From contig JAVBSS010000047.1 in assembly GCA_031556525.1 (NCBI GenBank), forward strand, positions 1 through 58,273: 58,273 bases of DNA, written 5' to 3'. The notes under the pieces were generated by a model that was given only the letters and a program-made list of their open reading frames with translations, was not told the origin of the DNA and did not search any database. How positions within the stretch are numbered: the first letter of the stretch is position 1; the number at the start of each line of letters is the position of its first letter. The stretch is from JAVBSN01 sp031556525 (GTDB lineage Bacteria; Bacillota; Clostridia; Lachnospirales; Lachnospiraceae). The position numbers were made by a program, and so were the translations under genes. Below are positions 15,588 to 23,659 of the stretch, in pieces.

Positions 15588-17981
15588 GTGCTTTTTGAAA
15601 ATCAAAAACGAATGAGTAAATTAATTGAAATGTATTTAAATCAACAAGATTTAGATATGTTAATTATTCAGGGTTCCCAAGGCATAGGGAAAAAATATAC
15701 AATTTTTAATACATTAATATCAATTAATCATATTATATTAGATCCTAGCAAACGAATTAGTAAACAGCATGCCATGTTTTGGGATGCAATTAATACATTC
15801 CCACCATCTGTTAAAGAAATATTTGATAATAAAGAAGAATTCGCAAAAGATTTACCTGCTTTTAAATATACAGCATCAACATTACTTTCCCTCCATAAAA
15901 AAATTAAATCTAAAAAAAATTTAAATGATAATGAAGAAAGTATTTTTTCTTATTTTCTTAGATATATACAAAGAAGTGAAAATGTTGTAATTAGTATATA
16001 TGATATTGAAAAATGGGAATCAGAAGATATATTTTTTTTGGAAGAATTCGTTAAAGAATTTTCTGCCATTAAGCATATAAATGTAAAATGGATAGTTACT
16101 TGCAAACAGAATAAATCAGCCAATTCAATAAAAGATAGTTACCTTACAATATGTAAAAAGAATAGTCAGATAGAAAAATTTAATGATTTACGCGAGAATG
16201 AATTTGTGAATGGTATTAACTGGTTTTATAAACCTAATACCTTTAATTATGATGAAAAAAAATTGCTTTATCAAATTATAGGATCTGACATATCTGCATT
16301 AAAAATTCTGTGCAAAAATTTTAATTCAGAATTAATAAAAACAGATTCAGATAAATATCAATTAATAAAGAAAATTATTGAATTAAATTTGACCAAACTC
16401 GGTGCAGATGGATTATTAATTATTAAAACAATGGAGTATATTTCAATACTAAATTTCAATATATCTGTTAAAGAGTTGGAATATGTATTTGAGGAAAGCG
16501 AAAGGAACATTAGAAATATAGTTGATAAAGCTAATAAATATAGTTTGTTAAAATATGAAGATAAAACAACTATTTATATTGAATTTGCTTTAGAAATTGT
16601 AAGAAAAATATATATAGATATAAAAAATGATAATATAGAATCTTATTTACAATTAGAAAAATGCTATAAGCATATAAATCCTTCTGAATATTGTTTAAGG
16701 GGAGATTTGTTATTAGAAGCAAAAGAATTGGAGCAGGCAGGAATACTATATTGCATGGCTTGTTTAAAAGAACTTAGAGAAAAAGCATGTTTATCTCATG
16801 ATTTAAGAAAAAAATTAGAAATCACAGTATCTCAAAGACAAAAAGATTTTGTTATTGGGTATGAGAAAGCGATTAAGTATATTAATCGAAGTGAATATAA
16901 AAAAGCTTCTTTTGAGCTAAAAATATTATCAGATATAGATGAAGAATTACTAATAGAAAAGAATATATTACTTTCACTGTGTCTTGTAAAATATTTAGAT
17001 ACAAGAGAAGAGGCTTTTTCAATTTTAGATAGATATGATAATATTGAAATTAAGGAATTAGATTTGTATGAGCGATTACTAGAACGAAAAATATTTACAT
17101 ATATTCATAATGGAAATATAATTAAAGCTCAAGATGTAGAAGAGAAACTTATAAATAGTTTGAGTAGACGAAGCAGTCATGATAAAAATGCATTACTGCA
17201 AATAATTAAATTAGAAACTAGATCTAATTCAATGTATTCAGCAGAAATTTCGTTAAAAAAGAATATAAATGCAATGAATAAATATTCTAACTATAATATA
17301 CAAAATATAAGACAACAATATATTATTATTACAAATTTATCATGTGCTTATATCTTAAACGGTATGTTTGATGAATCATATCACTATTGTGAAAATATGG
17401 TGATATTAATGAATGAAGATAATTATATTGATTTTCCGAGAAAAGAAATAATATATAATAATTATATTCTATCAGGATTATTATCAAAAAAAATAGATGT
17501 TAATACATGTTTACAAAAATACGATGAATTACTTGAAAATATTAAAGATGGTGCCGAAAAACTGTTTTACGTTTCAAATTACTCTATTTTATTGGCTATA
17601 CATGGGGATTACAAAAAAGCATATAAAACATTAAAGAAAGAAGCTACAAAGCAAGAAGTTGGTGAATATGATAAAGAATCTTTATATAATTTTCGTGTTT
17701 GTTTCAATCTATTAGCATTCTCTTATTTAAGAGGAAAACATAAGAATGTTAAGAAATATACTAACGAAATCAAAAAATGTAGCATAAGTAAAATTGACAA
17801 ACAATATCAAAGCGAAAAGATTCGTATTATTTTAAAAATAGTAAAAGAAAACACTAAATTAAATGGTGAAGAACTATTGTATGCAATTCTTGATAAAGAA
17901 AAAGAATTTAACGATAAACCTTGGAAGTATTATGGATTAGGATATTCTTTTACGGCTTTATCAAACTGGAATGATTTTTAA
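15588..17981 (+). CDS. Large P-loop NTPase-like protein with helical repeats (invertible unit A)
   Basis: This 797-residue protein resembles STAND/AAA-type signalling ATPases in layout. The N-terminus has a P-loop-like GSQGIGKKYTIF (29-40), in which the usual Ser/Thr after GK is Lys, and NVVISIYDIEKW (about 141-152) is a Walker-B-like strand. From about residue 370 to the end it is almost entirely alpha-helical in a TPR-like pattern. No DNA-binding or effector domain is recognised. The start is probably GTG 15588, ten bases after AGAGAGG; ATG 15612 is an alternative. It is the unit now behind the strong promoter. Codon use is very AT-rich. A regulator or defence-type sensor is conceivable but unproven. 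Confidence 0.65.
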   Translation: MLFENQKRMSKLIEMYLNQQDLDMLIIQGSQGIGKKYTIFNTLISINHIILDPSKRISKQHAMFWDAINTFPPSVKEIFDNKEEFAKDLPAFKYTASTLLSLHKKIKSKKNLNDNEESIFSYFLRYIQRSENVVISIYDIEKWESEDIFFLEEFVKEFSAIKHINVKWIVTCKQNKSANSIKDSYLTICKKNSQIEKFNDLRENEFVNGINWFYKPNTFNYDEKKLLYQIIGSDISALKILCKNFNSELIKTDSDKYQLIKKIIELNLTKLGADGLLIIKTMEYISILNFNISVKELEYVFEESERNIRNIVDKANKYSLLKYEDKTTIYIEFALEIVRKIYIDIKNDNIESYLQLEKCYKHINPSEYCLRGDLLLEAKELEQAGILYCMACLKELREKACLSHDLRKKLEITVSQRQKDFVIGYEKAIKYINRSEYKKASFELKILSDIDEELLIEKNILLSLCLVKYLDTREEAFSILDRYDNIEIKELDLYERLLERKIFTYIHNGNIIKAQDVEEKLINSLSRRSSHDKNALLQIIKLETRSNSMYSAEISLKKNINAMNKYSNYNIQNIRQQYIIITNLSCAYILNGMFDESYHYCENMVILMNEDNYIDFPRKEIIYNNYILSGLLSKKIDVNTCLQKYDELLENIKDGAEKLFYVSNYSILLAIHGDYKKAYKTLKKEATKQEVGEYDKESLYNFRVCFNLLAFSYLRGKHKNVKKYTNEIKKCSISKIDKQYQSEKIRIILKIVKENTKLNGEELLYAILDKEKEFNDKPWKYYGLGYSFTALSNWNDF

Positions 17982-18002
17982 AATAAAGTTTATTATATAA
18001 CA

Positions 18003-18037
18003 AAGGCTGGATATACATTCTATTAAAATCCAGCCTT
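18003..18037. terminator. Central bidirectional terminator of the invertible segment
   Basis: AAGGCTGGAT and ATCCAGCCTT form a perfect 10-bp stem around a 15-base loop, between the two convergent stop codons. It would stop read-through from the active unit into the antisense of the silent one in either orientation. Confidence 0.75.
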
Positions 18038-18076
18038 AAATTATGTAAATATAAACATCTATATGTTTCTATATGG

Positions 18077-18493
18077 TTATATATCAGTATAAATCATTCC
18101 ACACCCCATATGCTCGTTAGGTCTACGAATAAAACCAAATTGTTCATAAAAAGATTCGTTGCCATAGCTTGACATTAAGGCTATCATGGCATTATGTTGT
18201 GCGTGGATTTTAATATAACTTAACAAATTACAAACAATTTTTTTACCAATCCCTTTACCTCGATATGCTTTTTTAATAATTATATCTTGTAGATAAAAAC
18301 AAATTTGACCATCTCCGATTATACGTCCCATGCCTATTATTGTTGATTGATCATAAACAGTTATGGCATATAATGTATTTTTAATTGATTCTTGAAATAT
18401 TTCTTCATTATAAATTTCCCAGGTAGATTCTATTCTTAACTCAACCCATTCTACTGGTGTTGGCATTTGTTCTTTGAATATAAATTCACTCAT
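18077..18493 (-). CDS. GNAT-family N-acetyltransferase (invertible unit B)
   Basis: This 138-residue protein has the GNAT fold: ITVYDQSTIIGMGRIIGDGQ (strands 2-3), LQDIIIKKAYRGKGIGKKIV (strand 4 plus the acetyl-CoA pyrophosphate loop with RGKGIG) and ESFYEQFGFIRRP near the C-terminus. It should transfer an acetyl group from acetyl-CoA to an amine; the acceptor is unknown. Its start overlaps the end of the ATP-grasp gene by eight bases, so the two are translationally coupled and may modify the same small molecule or peptide. Confidence 0.88.
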   Translation of the reverse strand: MSEFIFKEQMPTPVEWVELRIESTWEIYNEEIFQESIKNTLYAITVYDQSTIIGMGRIIGDGQICFYLQDIIIKKAYRGKGIGKKIVCNLLSYIKIHAQHNAMIALMSSYGNESFYEQFGFIRRPNEHMGCGMIYTDI

Positions 18494-19574
18494 TATAACC
18501 CCTTTCTATTGTTAATCCGAGTAGCGTTAGTAATATATCTTTATAACTAAAGCCTAATCTTTTATACAAATAGTAAAAGGTCATGCTTTTAGTAAGATGT
18601 GGATTAGATGATATGTCAGTAATAAAATAATTACCATTATAATCAATTCTATAATCAACTCTAGTTAATCCAAATAAATTTAAATCAGATGTTATATTTT
18701 CAGTTGTTTTTCTAATTTGTTGTGCCAGAAAAACATCTTTTGCCTCAAAATCATAAAAATCAAACAAGTGTTGTCCTCTGATGTTATAATCTAAGATATC
18801 ATTATTAAAATAATCAGTTCCGTTTATACTAATACCTGTGGGTGAGAAAGAACAGGCGGTACTAACTGAATTAATACAAGGTACTTCAACTTCATAACCA
18901 GATATATAATTTTGTATAATTAGTGGCTGATTGTATCGTATTGAAAGTTCTTTTAGAAACGAGTCACAATCATCTGAATAACAAAAAATATTATCTTTTG
19001 ATAAACCAATGCTGGATGACTCTCGGTTTAACTTAACAATAACTTTTTGGTTGTAATTAGGTTTACCATTATACCAACCAAAATGATAATCATAACGCCA
19101 TGAAGGTATTATTTGATAATCACCTTCTTTTAAAAAGCAAAACCATTCATATTTTTGTCTTGTATAACTTGACAGAAAAGAATTGCTGTTTGTATGTATT
19201 ATAGAATTCAACTCACAAAATGCAGGAATAAGTGATTTTCGCCCAGCGCCAATACCTGCTTGTGATGAATTCAGCACAATAGGAATTTTTGAATTTTGGC
19301 ATAATGCATTTTTAAAGTAATCTTTTATAAAGGAATTTTCGTCAAAATAGCATTTAACTTCAAATCCAATATCTCTTAAGGTGCATAAAATTTCATTATA
19401 TTGTTTTTCTGAATAATATTCTGATATAATCGAATCATTTTCGTAATCTTTATATTTAGGTGTAATTGTTTGAACATTTGAAATCATTATTATAATATAT
19501 GAGTCTTTATTACTCATAGATATTGACGTATAATTTCTTATTAGTTCCTTTATTTGGTTATCTTTTGTTATCAT
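18486..19574 (-). CDS. ATP-grasp ligase, D-Ala-D-Ala ligase-like (invertible unit B)
   Basis: This 362-residue protein resembles D-alanine-D-alanine ligase-like ATP-grasp enzymes. Visible elements are KVIVKLNRESSSIGLSKDN (ATP-grasp lysine and small loop), QPLIIQNYISGYEVEVPCI (strand with conserved Glu) and FGLTRVDYRIDYNGNYFITD followed by ISSNPHLT, the Mg-ATP-binding end in which SSNPHLT replaces the usual N-x-x-PG. Such enzymes join a carboxylate to an amine at the cost of ATP. ATG 19574 is chosen because the inverted-repeat RBS AGAGAGG lies six bases upstream. In the present orientation it has only a weak candidate promoter. The substrate is unknown; cell wall or peptide chemistry is possible. 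Confidence 0.78.
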   Translation of the reverse strand: MITKDNQIKELIRNYTSISMSNKDSYIIIMISNVQTITPKYKDYENDSIISEYYSEKQYNEILCTLRDIGFEVKCYFDENSFIKDYFKNALCQNSKIPIVLNSSQAGIGAGRKSLIPAFCELNSIIHTNSNSFLSSYTRQKYEWFCFLKEGDYQIIPSWRYDYHFGWYNGKPNYNQKVIVKLNRESSSIGLSKDNIFCYSDDCDSFLKELSIRYNQPLIIQNYISGYEVEVPCINSVSTACSFSPTGISINGTDYFNNDILDYNIRGQHLFDFYDFEAKDVFLAQQIRKTTENITSDLNLFGLTRVDYRIDYNGNYFITDISSNPHLTKSMTFYYLYKRLGFSYKDILLTLLGLTIERGYNE

Positions 19575-19602
19575 TTTTTCCTCTCTATAATCAACTATTA
19601 TC
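19575..19602 (-). repeat. Right inverted repeat (IRR)
   Basis: Exact reverse complement of 15555-15582. It abuts the ATG of the ATP-grasp gene (19572-19574) and supplies its ribosome binding site. Confidence 0.92.
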
Positions 19603-19623
19603 ACTACCATACATTAAAAACTA

Positions 19624-19651
19624 ATAGTATTTATTATGGATACAGAAACAA
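19624..19651 (-). promoter_or_regulatory. Weak candidate promoter outside the right repeat
   Basis: On the minus strand TTGTTT (19651-19646), a 16-base spacer and TACTAT (19629-19624). It matches consensus less well than the left promoter. If real, both units would be transcribed at different levels and inversion would swap strong and weak expression. Confidence 0.35.
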
Positions 19652-19718
19652 AATGTATAAGAAGATAATATGGTTGAGTATAGTAAATTGAATTCGAAAT
19701 AAGTAACAATTCCCTTTA

Positions 19719-19747
19719 TTGAAAAATGTAAATATATTTGTTATAAT
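19719..19747 (+). promoter_or_regulatory. Promoter of the coiled-coil protein gene
   Basis: TTGAAA (19719-19724), 17-base spacer, TATAAT (19742-19747), 30 bases before ATG 19777. Confidence 0.8.
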
Positions 19748-19776
19748 ATTAATGAACTTTGCCTATGGAGGATATT

Positions 19777-21393
19777 ATGAAAAATATTACACAACAGATA
19801 ATCGATAAAATGTATAGTACTATTGATAATGCGTCATATGTGCCGTTATCACCTGATAAGATTATGATTTCAAAAGATTCATTAATGGCTATGCTAGATG
19901 AATTATCAAGAGTTATGACAATTGAATATGACACATACAGAGATATTACTGATAAGAAGGGCAAAGTTTTAGAAGCAGCTAGAAAAGAAGCAGAAGATAT
20001 AATATATGAAGCTGAGAAGACAGCTAGTAGAATAAGAGTTACCAAAAGAACTACGCCAGTTTCTCCTTTGAGACAAGAGGATTTGTCATATGATGAAATA
20101 AAAGCATTAAATAATGCTAACGATATATATGCAGCATCTATAATACATGCAGATGAAACTTTAACAGAAGTATGTGATATTATTGCTGACGCATATCATA
20201 GTATTCAATCAGAGTATGAAAAAGCAATGCGTGGACTTGAAGAAAAAGCAAGTATATTAGAGGAAAACAAAAAAGAATTAATAGGTGGACTTGAAGAGCT
20301 TGAAGTGGAAGATAGGTATCATCAGATTCTAGAAATTAGTAGAGTTTTATCAAATGAGTTATATGATGAAAAAGCTAAAGCTAGATCAGGTGAATATATA
20401 GATGATATGCAAATACAATTGGATATAGACGGTATGACATTAGATGAAGAATCATCTGAAATCAATGAAGTTCCAACTGAACAATCACAGGAAGATAAAA
20501 TATTTATTCCTAGAGTAGTTGATTTTATGTCAACTATTAAGACTTATTCAAGAGAATCAGGATATAAATTAGGAGAAGAGCTTACGCCAGTACAAAATAC
20601 GGAAGAAGTAAAAGAACTTACTCCTGCTTATGAACCGGAAGAACTTGAAATAGTTGAAGATGTAGAAGCGATAGAGGTTTCAGATAAACTAGAGGAACTA
20701 GGGGTTTCACATCAAGTTGAAGAGTCCGAAGTATTTGAAAAGATTGAAGAGATTGAGAATGTAGAAAATGAAGAACTGGATATTCAAGAAAAAGTTGAAA
20801 TAATTCAAACAATAGAAGAACCAAAAGAAACTGAAGTAGTTCAAGAATCAAAAGAAGAGATTAACAAGGAAGAAAGTACTATATCAGTATTAAAAGAAGC
20901 AGTAATAACTAAAGAATTACAAGATGATGAACCAACAAGAGATATGGAAGAGATTATCAAACAAATTCAAGATATAGAAGAGAAAAAGGGTACAAGAGAA
21001 AATGTAAGAAATATGTCTGTAGATAATCCTTTTAGAGTTGTACCTAAAAAAGAAGAAAATATAGAAAATGTAACAGCAGTGAAAGAACAAGCTGAAGTTG
21101 TAACTGATAATGTAGAAGGAAATCAACAAGCTGAAGTAGAAACTAATGAAGAAGAAACAGAGCAGTTAGACGTTGAAATTGATAAGGTAGAAGAAACAGA
21201 AGTTACAACAGAAAATATAGAAGAAAAACCAGTTAAGAAACCTATCGTTCCTTCTGTACTGCCAGCAAATGAACCAAAGCAACCAACTCCAAGTAGTAAA
21301 ACAGATGATGGCTATGATGAAATAGTAATGAGAGTATTAGAGAATAAAAAGAAAAATGGTGGGAAGATTGTATATGAGCAATTAACTTTCTAA
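19777..21393 (+). CDS. Glu-rich coiled-coil protein of unknown function
   Basis: This predicted 538-residue protein begins with a helical N-terminal domain; residues 55-80 (KVLEAARKEAEDIIYEAEKT) resemble DivIVA/ATP-synthase-b-like coiled coils. From about residue 220 it is highly acidic low-complexity sequence rich in Glu, Val and Ile with VEE/IEE-type repeats, ending in a short conserved-looking tail (DDGYDEIVMRVLENKK). No signal peptide or transmembrane helix. ATG 19777 is selected because ATGGAGG lies six bases upstream; an earlier in-frame TTG at 19759 overlaps that site. It is followed 11 bases later by a thioesterase gene. A scaffold role is possible but not shown. Confidence 0.7.
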   Translation: MKNITQQIIDKMYSTIDNASYVPLSPDKIMISKDSLMAMLDELSRVMTIEYDTYRDITDKKGKVLEAARKEAEDIIYEAEKTASRIRVTKRTTPVSPLRQEDLSYDEIKALNNANDIYAASIIHADETLTEVCDIIADAYHSIQSEYEKAMRGLEEKASILEENKKELIGGLEELEVEDRYHQILEISRVLSNELYDEKAKARSGEYIDDMQIQLDIDGMTLDEESSEINEVPTEQSQEDKIFIPRVVDFMSTIKTYSRESGYKLGEELTPVQNTEEVKELTPAYEPEELEIVEDVEAIEVSDKLEELGVSHQVEESEVFEKIEEIENVENEELDIQEKVEIIQTIEEPKETEVVQESKEEINKEESTISVLKEAVITKELQDDEPTRDMEEIIKQIQDIEEKKGTRENVRNMSVDNPFRVVPKKEENIENVTAVKEQAEVVTDNVEGNQQAEVETNEEETEQLDVEIDKVEETEVTTENIEEKPVKKPIVPSVLPANEPKQPTPSSKTDDGYDEIVMRVLENKKKNGGKIVYEQLTF

Positions 21394-21403
21394 TGGAGGA
21401 AGT

Positions 21404-21841
21404 ATGAACGAGATTAAGGTGTTTACAAGAAAAATAAACTATTATGAAACAGATAAGATGGGAGTAGTTCATCATTCCAATTATATACGTTTGTTTGAGG
21501 AAGCTAGAATAGATTTTCTTTCTCAAGCAGGATTGGATTATAGTAAAATGGAAGATTCAGGACTATTAATTCCTGTATTAACTGCCCAATGTGAATATAG
21601 ACAATCTGTAAAATTTGCTGATGTAGTTAAAATAATTCCTAAGATAGAGGTCTTTACAGGACTGAAATTTGAAGTAAGTTACAAAGTATTATCAGAAGAT
21701 GGCAACATTCTTCATAGTATTGGTAGAACATCACATTGTTTCTTAGATTCTGAATTTAAACCAGTTAGATTAAAAAAAGATTACCCAGATATATATAATG
21801 GTCTTAACAAATGGGTAGGTATCGATATAGAAAATATGTAG
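21404..21841 (+). CDS. Acyl-CoA thioesterase, YbgC/FadM-like (hotdog fold)
   Basis: This 145-residue protein is a 4-hydroxybenzoyl-CoA-thioesterase-type hotdog enzyme. YYETDKMGVVHHSNYIRLFEEAR carries the family motif in two parts: the catalytic Asp region (ETDKMGVVHHSNY) and the following helix. It is expected to hydrolyse acyl-CoA thioesters in the cytoplasm; chain preference is not deducible. GGAGG lies just upstream of ATG 21404. It closes a two-gene operon at the terminator starting at 21848. Confidence 0.9.
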   Translation: MNEIKVFTRKINYYETDKMGVVHHSNYIRLFEEARIDFLSQAGLDYSKMEDSGLLIPVLTAQCEYRQSVKFADVVKIIPKIEVFTGLKFEVSYKVLSEDGNILHSIGRTSHCFLDSEFKPVRLKKDYPDIYNGLNKWVGIDIENM

Positions 21842-21847
21842 TAGAGT

Positions 21848-21885
21848 AAAAAAATCATCCTGAAAAATATCAGGATGATTTTTTG
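21848..21885. terminator. Bidirectional terminator
   Basis: AATCATCCTGA and TCAGGATGATT form a perfect stem around AAAATA, with A-run and T-run borders. It serves the thioesterase gene and the convergent small membrane protein gene. Confidence 0.92.
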
Positions 21886-21896
21886 TTGAGTCTATA

Positions 21897-22154
21897 TTAA
21901 TTCTTTTTTTGTAAATGAACATTATCATATATAGGTATGAAATGAAATAAATCTACAGTAGTACCGACATAATATCCACCCTCCATTGCTATACAATGCC
22001 AAAAACCAATTTCATATGTTAATGATACATATTCAATAGAACCACCGTCTTTATATTCGCGTTTTATTGGGAAAAGTAATATTATTAAAATAATAATAAT
22101 TACAATAGGTTTTACTTTTCTAGATTTAGGCTTTTTATCTTTGTTGGTTTTCAT
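21897..22154 (-). CDS. Small single-pass membrane protein
   Basis: This 85-residue protein has a Lys/Arg-rich N-terminus (residues 1-16), one transmembrane helix (about 17-32) and an extracellular domain with VSLTYEIGFWHCIAM and a Tyr-rich tail. GAGGGAG lies before ATG 22154. No family recognised. It is downstream of the zinc-ribbon gene on the same strand and may be cotranscribed with it. Confidence 0.6.
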   Translation of the reverse strand: MKTNKDKKPKSRKVKPIVIIIILIILLFPIKREYKDGGSIEYVSLTYEIGFWHCIAMEGGYYVGTTVDLFHFIPIYDNVHLQKKN

Positions 22155-22200
22155 TATGTATCTCCCTCTTATATAATAGAAAACATTATAAAATTATTTG

Positions 22201-22656
22201 CTATTTAAGTGAATTTTCGTATTCTTCCATTTGTTTTAAATAGTTAATTTGAGTATCTGTTTTTCCTTGATATTTAGCATCATCGGCAACATAGTTATTA
22301 TTATATGCATCATTATTGGTAGGATTAGTGTAATTGCTACTGTATGCATCATTATTATTGTTTTGTGATTGTGAATTGTTACTATCCGAATTCAAACCAC
22401 CAATATTTTGATTTTGTATAGTTTCTAGAGCTTGTAAGTATTGTTCCTTTGTTAATGAAATATAACTCTTGCAATGTGGACATACATAAGCATATTGTTT
22501 CTTATAAGGTATCACAGGAATAAAAAATAGTGTAAACCAAGTTCTTATTATGCACAAATTCCACATGCTAGTTTGATTGCAGTGAGTACAAGCCTTTAGA
22601 AATGCATCCCCCTTTTTGTGTCTAGTTATTTTTCCTAATCCCCATATTATAAACAT
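22201..22656 (-). CDS. Zinc-ribbon domain protein
   Basis: This 151-residue protein has two CxxC pairs, ACTHCNQ (about residues 22-27) and VCPHCKSY (about 60-65), forming one zinc ribbon, separated by a hydrophobic segment WFTLFFIPVIPY that may touch the membrane. The C-terminal half is Asn/Ser-rich low complexity. The arrangement WNLCIIRTWFTLFFIPVIPY is common to the small zinc-ribbon family found in Firmicutes. GGAGGG precedes ATG 22656. Function unknown. Confidence 0.75.
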   Translation of the reverse strand: MFIIWGLGKITRHKKGDAFLKACTHCNQTSMWNLCIIRTWFTLFFIPVIPYKKQYAYVCPHCKSYISLTKEQYLQALETIQNQNIGGLNSDSNNSQSQNNNNDAYSSNYTNPTNNDAYNNNYVADDAKYQGKTDTQINYLKQMEEYENSLK

Positions 22657-22753
22657 AATAAACCCTCCTGAAATGTGATTAATTTAATAAGGGTAGTATA
22701 TCATTGCTAATTTTTAGTGTCAATGAGTGAGAAAATTTATTGTAATTTAGGGG

Positions 22754-22781
22754 TTGAAAAAAACTCAATTATAGATACAAT
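22754..22781 (+). promoter_or_regulatory. Promoter of the transketolase operon
   Basis: TTGAAA (22754-22759), 16-base spacer, TACAAT (22776-22781). The predicted transcript start is near 22788, which argues against an ATG at 22787 as the transketolase start. Confidence 0.65.
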
Positions 22782-22822
22782 AGAATATGGAGAAAAGTTA
22801 TACATTAAGAAAGGATAATCCG

Positions 22823-23659
22823 ATGAATAATTTAGAACTAAAAAGCACAGCTAATGAGATAAGAAAAGGTATTGTAACTGCACTACATAGTGCTAAGTCA
22901 GGACATCCAGGTGGTTCATTATCAGCAGCAGATATATTTACATATCTATATTTTGTTGAGATGAATGTTGATCCTGTTAATCCAGATAAAGAGGATAGAG
23001 ATAGATTTGTATTATCAAAAGGTCATGTAGCGCCAGCATATTATTCGACTTTAGCAGAGAGAGGATTCTTTCCTAAGGAAGATTTAACTACACTAAGACA
23101 CGTAGGTTCATATTTACAAGGACATCCAGATATGAAACATATTCCAGGAGTTGATATGTCATCAGGTTCACTAGGACAAGGTATATCAGCAGCTGTTGGT
23201 ATGGCGTTATCTGCAAAATTATCTGATGATAGCTATAGAGTATATACATTATTAGGTGATGGTGAGATTCAAGAAGGACAAGTTTGGGAAGCCGCAATGT
23301 TTGCAGGACATAAGGCGTTAGATAATCTTGTAGTTATAGTTGATAATAATGGATTACAAATAGATGGTAGTATTGATGAAGTATGTTCACCATACCCAAT
23401 TGATAAGAAGTTTGAAGCTTTTAATTTTAATGTTATAAATATTGATGGACATAATTTTGATGACATAGCAAAAGCGTTTGAAGCAGCTAAAGAATGTAAA
23501 GGCAGACCAACTGCTATTATTGCTAAGACAATCAAAGGAAAGCATGTTTCATTTATGGAGAACCAAGCATCATGGCATGGCGCAGCTCCTAATGCAGAGC
23601 AATATAAGATTGCAATGGAAGATTTAGAAAAGGTAGGTGCAAGCATATGTCAGAAGTAA
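22823..23659 (+). CDS. Transketolase, N-terminal subunit
   Basis: This 278-residue protein is the thiamine-diphosphate-binding half of a split transketolase, which moves two-carbon units between sugar phosphates in the non-oxidative pentose phosphate pathway. Signature elements are SGHPGGSLSAADI (about 25), SKGHVAPAYYS, and the TPP/Mg-binding motif LGDGEIQEGQVWEAAMFAG with the closing VDNNGLQIDG. ATG 22823 follows AAAGGA; an earlier ATG at 22787 coincides with the predicted transcript start. It overlaps the C-terminal subunit gene by 13 bases. Confidence 0.93.
   Translation: MNNLELKSTANEIRKGIVTALHSAKSGHPGGSLSAADIFTYLYFVEMNVDPVNPDKEDRDRFVLSKGHVAPAYYSTLAERGFFPKEDLTTLRHVGSYLQGHPDMKHIPGVDMSSGSLGQGISAAVGMALSAKLSDDSYRVYTLLGDGEIQEGQVWEAAMFAGHKALDNLVVIVDNNGLQIDGSIDEVCSPYPIDKKFEAFNFNVINIDGHNFDDIAKAFEAAKECKGRPTAIIAKTIKGKHVSFMENQASWHGAAPNAEQYKIAMEDLEKVGASICQK

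Larger units (their letters stand above)
15555..19602. other. Candidate invertible DNA segment (two-state expression switch)
   Basis: The 4,048-bp region is bounded by perfect 28-bp inverted repeats and lies beside a tyrosine recombinase gene. Inside are two convergent units separated by one hairpin terminator: left, a P-loop/helical-repeat protein; right, ATP-grasp plus GNAT. Each repeat lies directly upstream of the first start codon of its unit and supplies the ribosome binding site. Recombination would exchange which unit lies behind the fixed promoter at 15515-15543. The interior looks even richer in A+T, with many AAA and ATA codons, than its flanks, suggesting horizontal acquisition. 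Inversion itself is inferred, not seen. Confidence 0.75.

Noticed and set aside
22787..22822. Extended N-terminus of the transketolase gene from ATG 22787
   Set aside because: The promoter predicts transcription to begin at about 22788, leaving no leader, while ATG 22823 has a proper ribosome binding site and the family-typical start.
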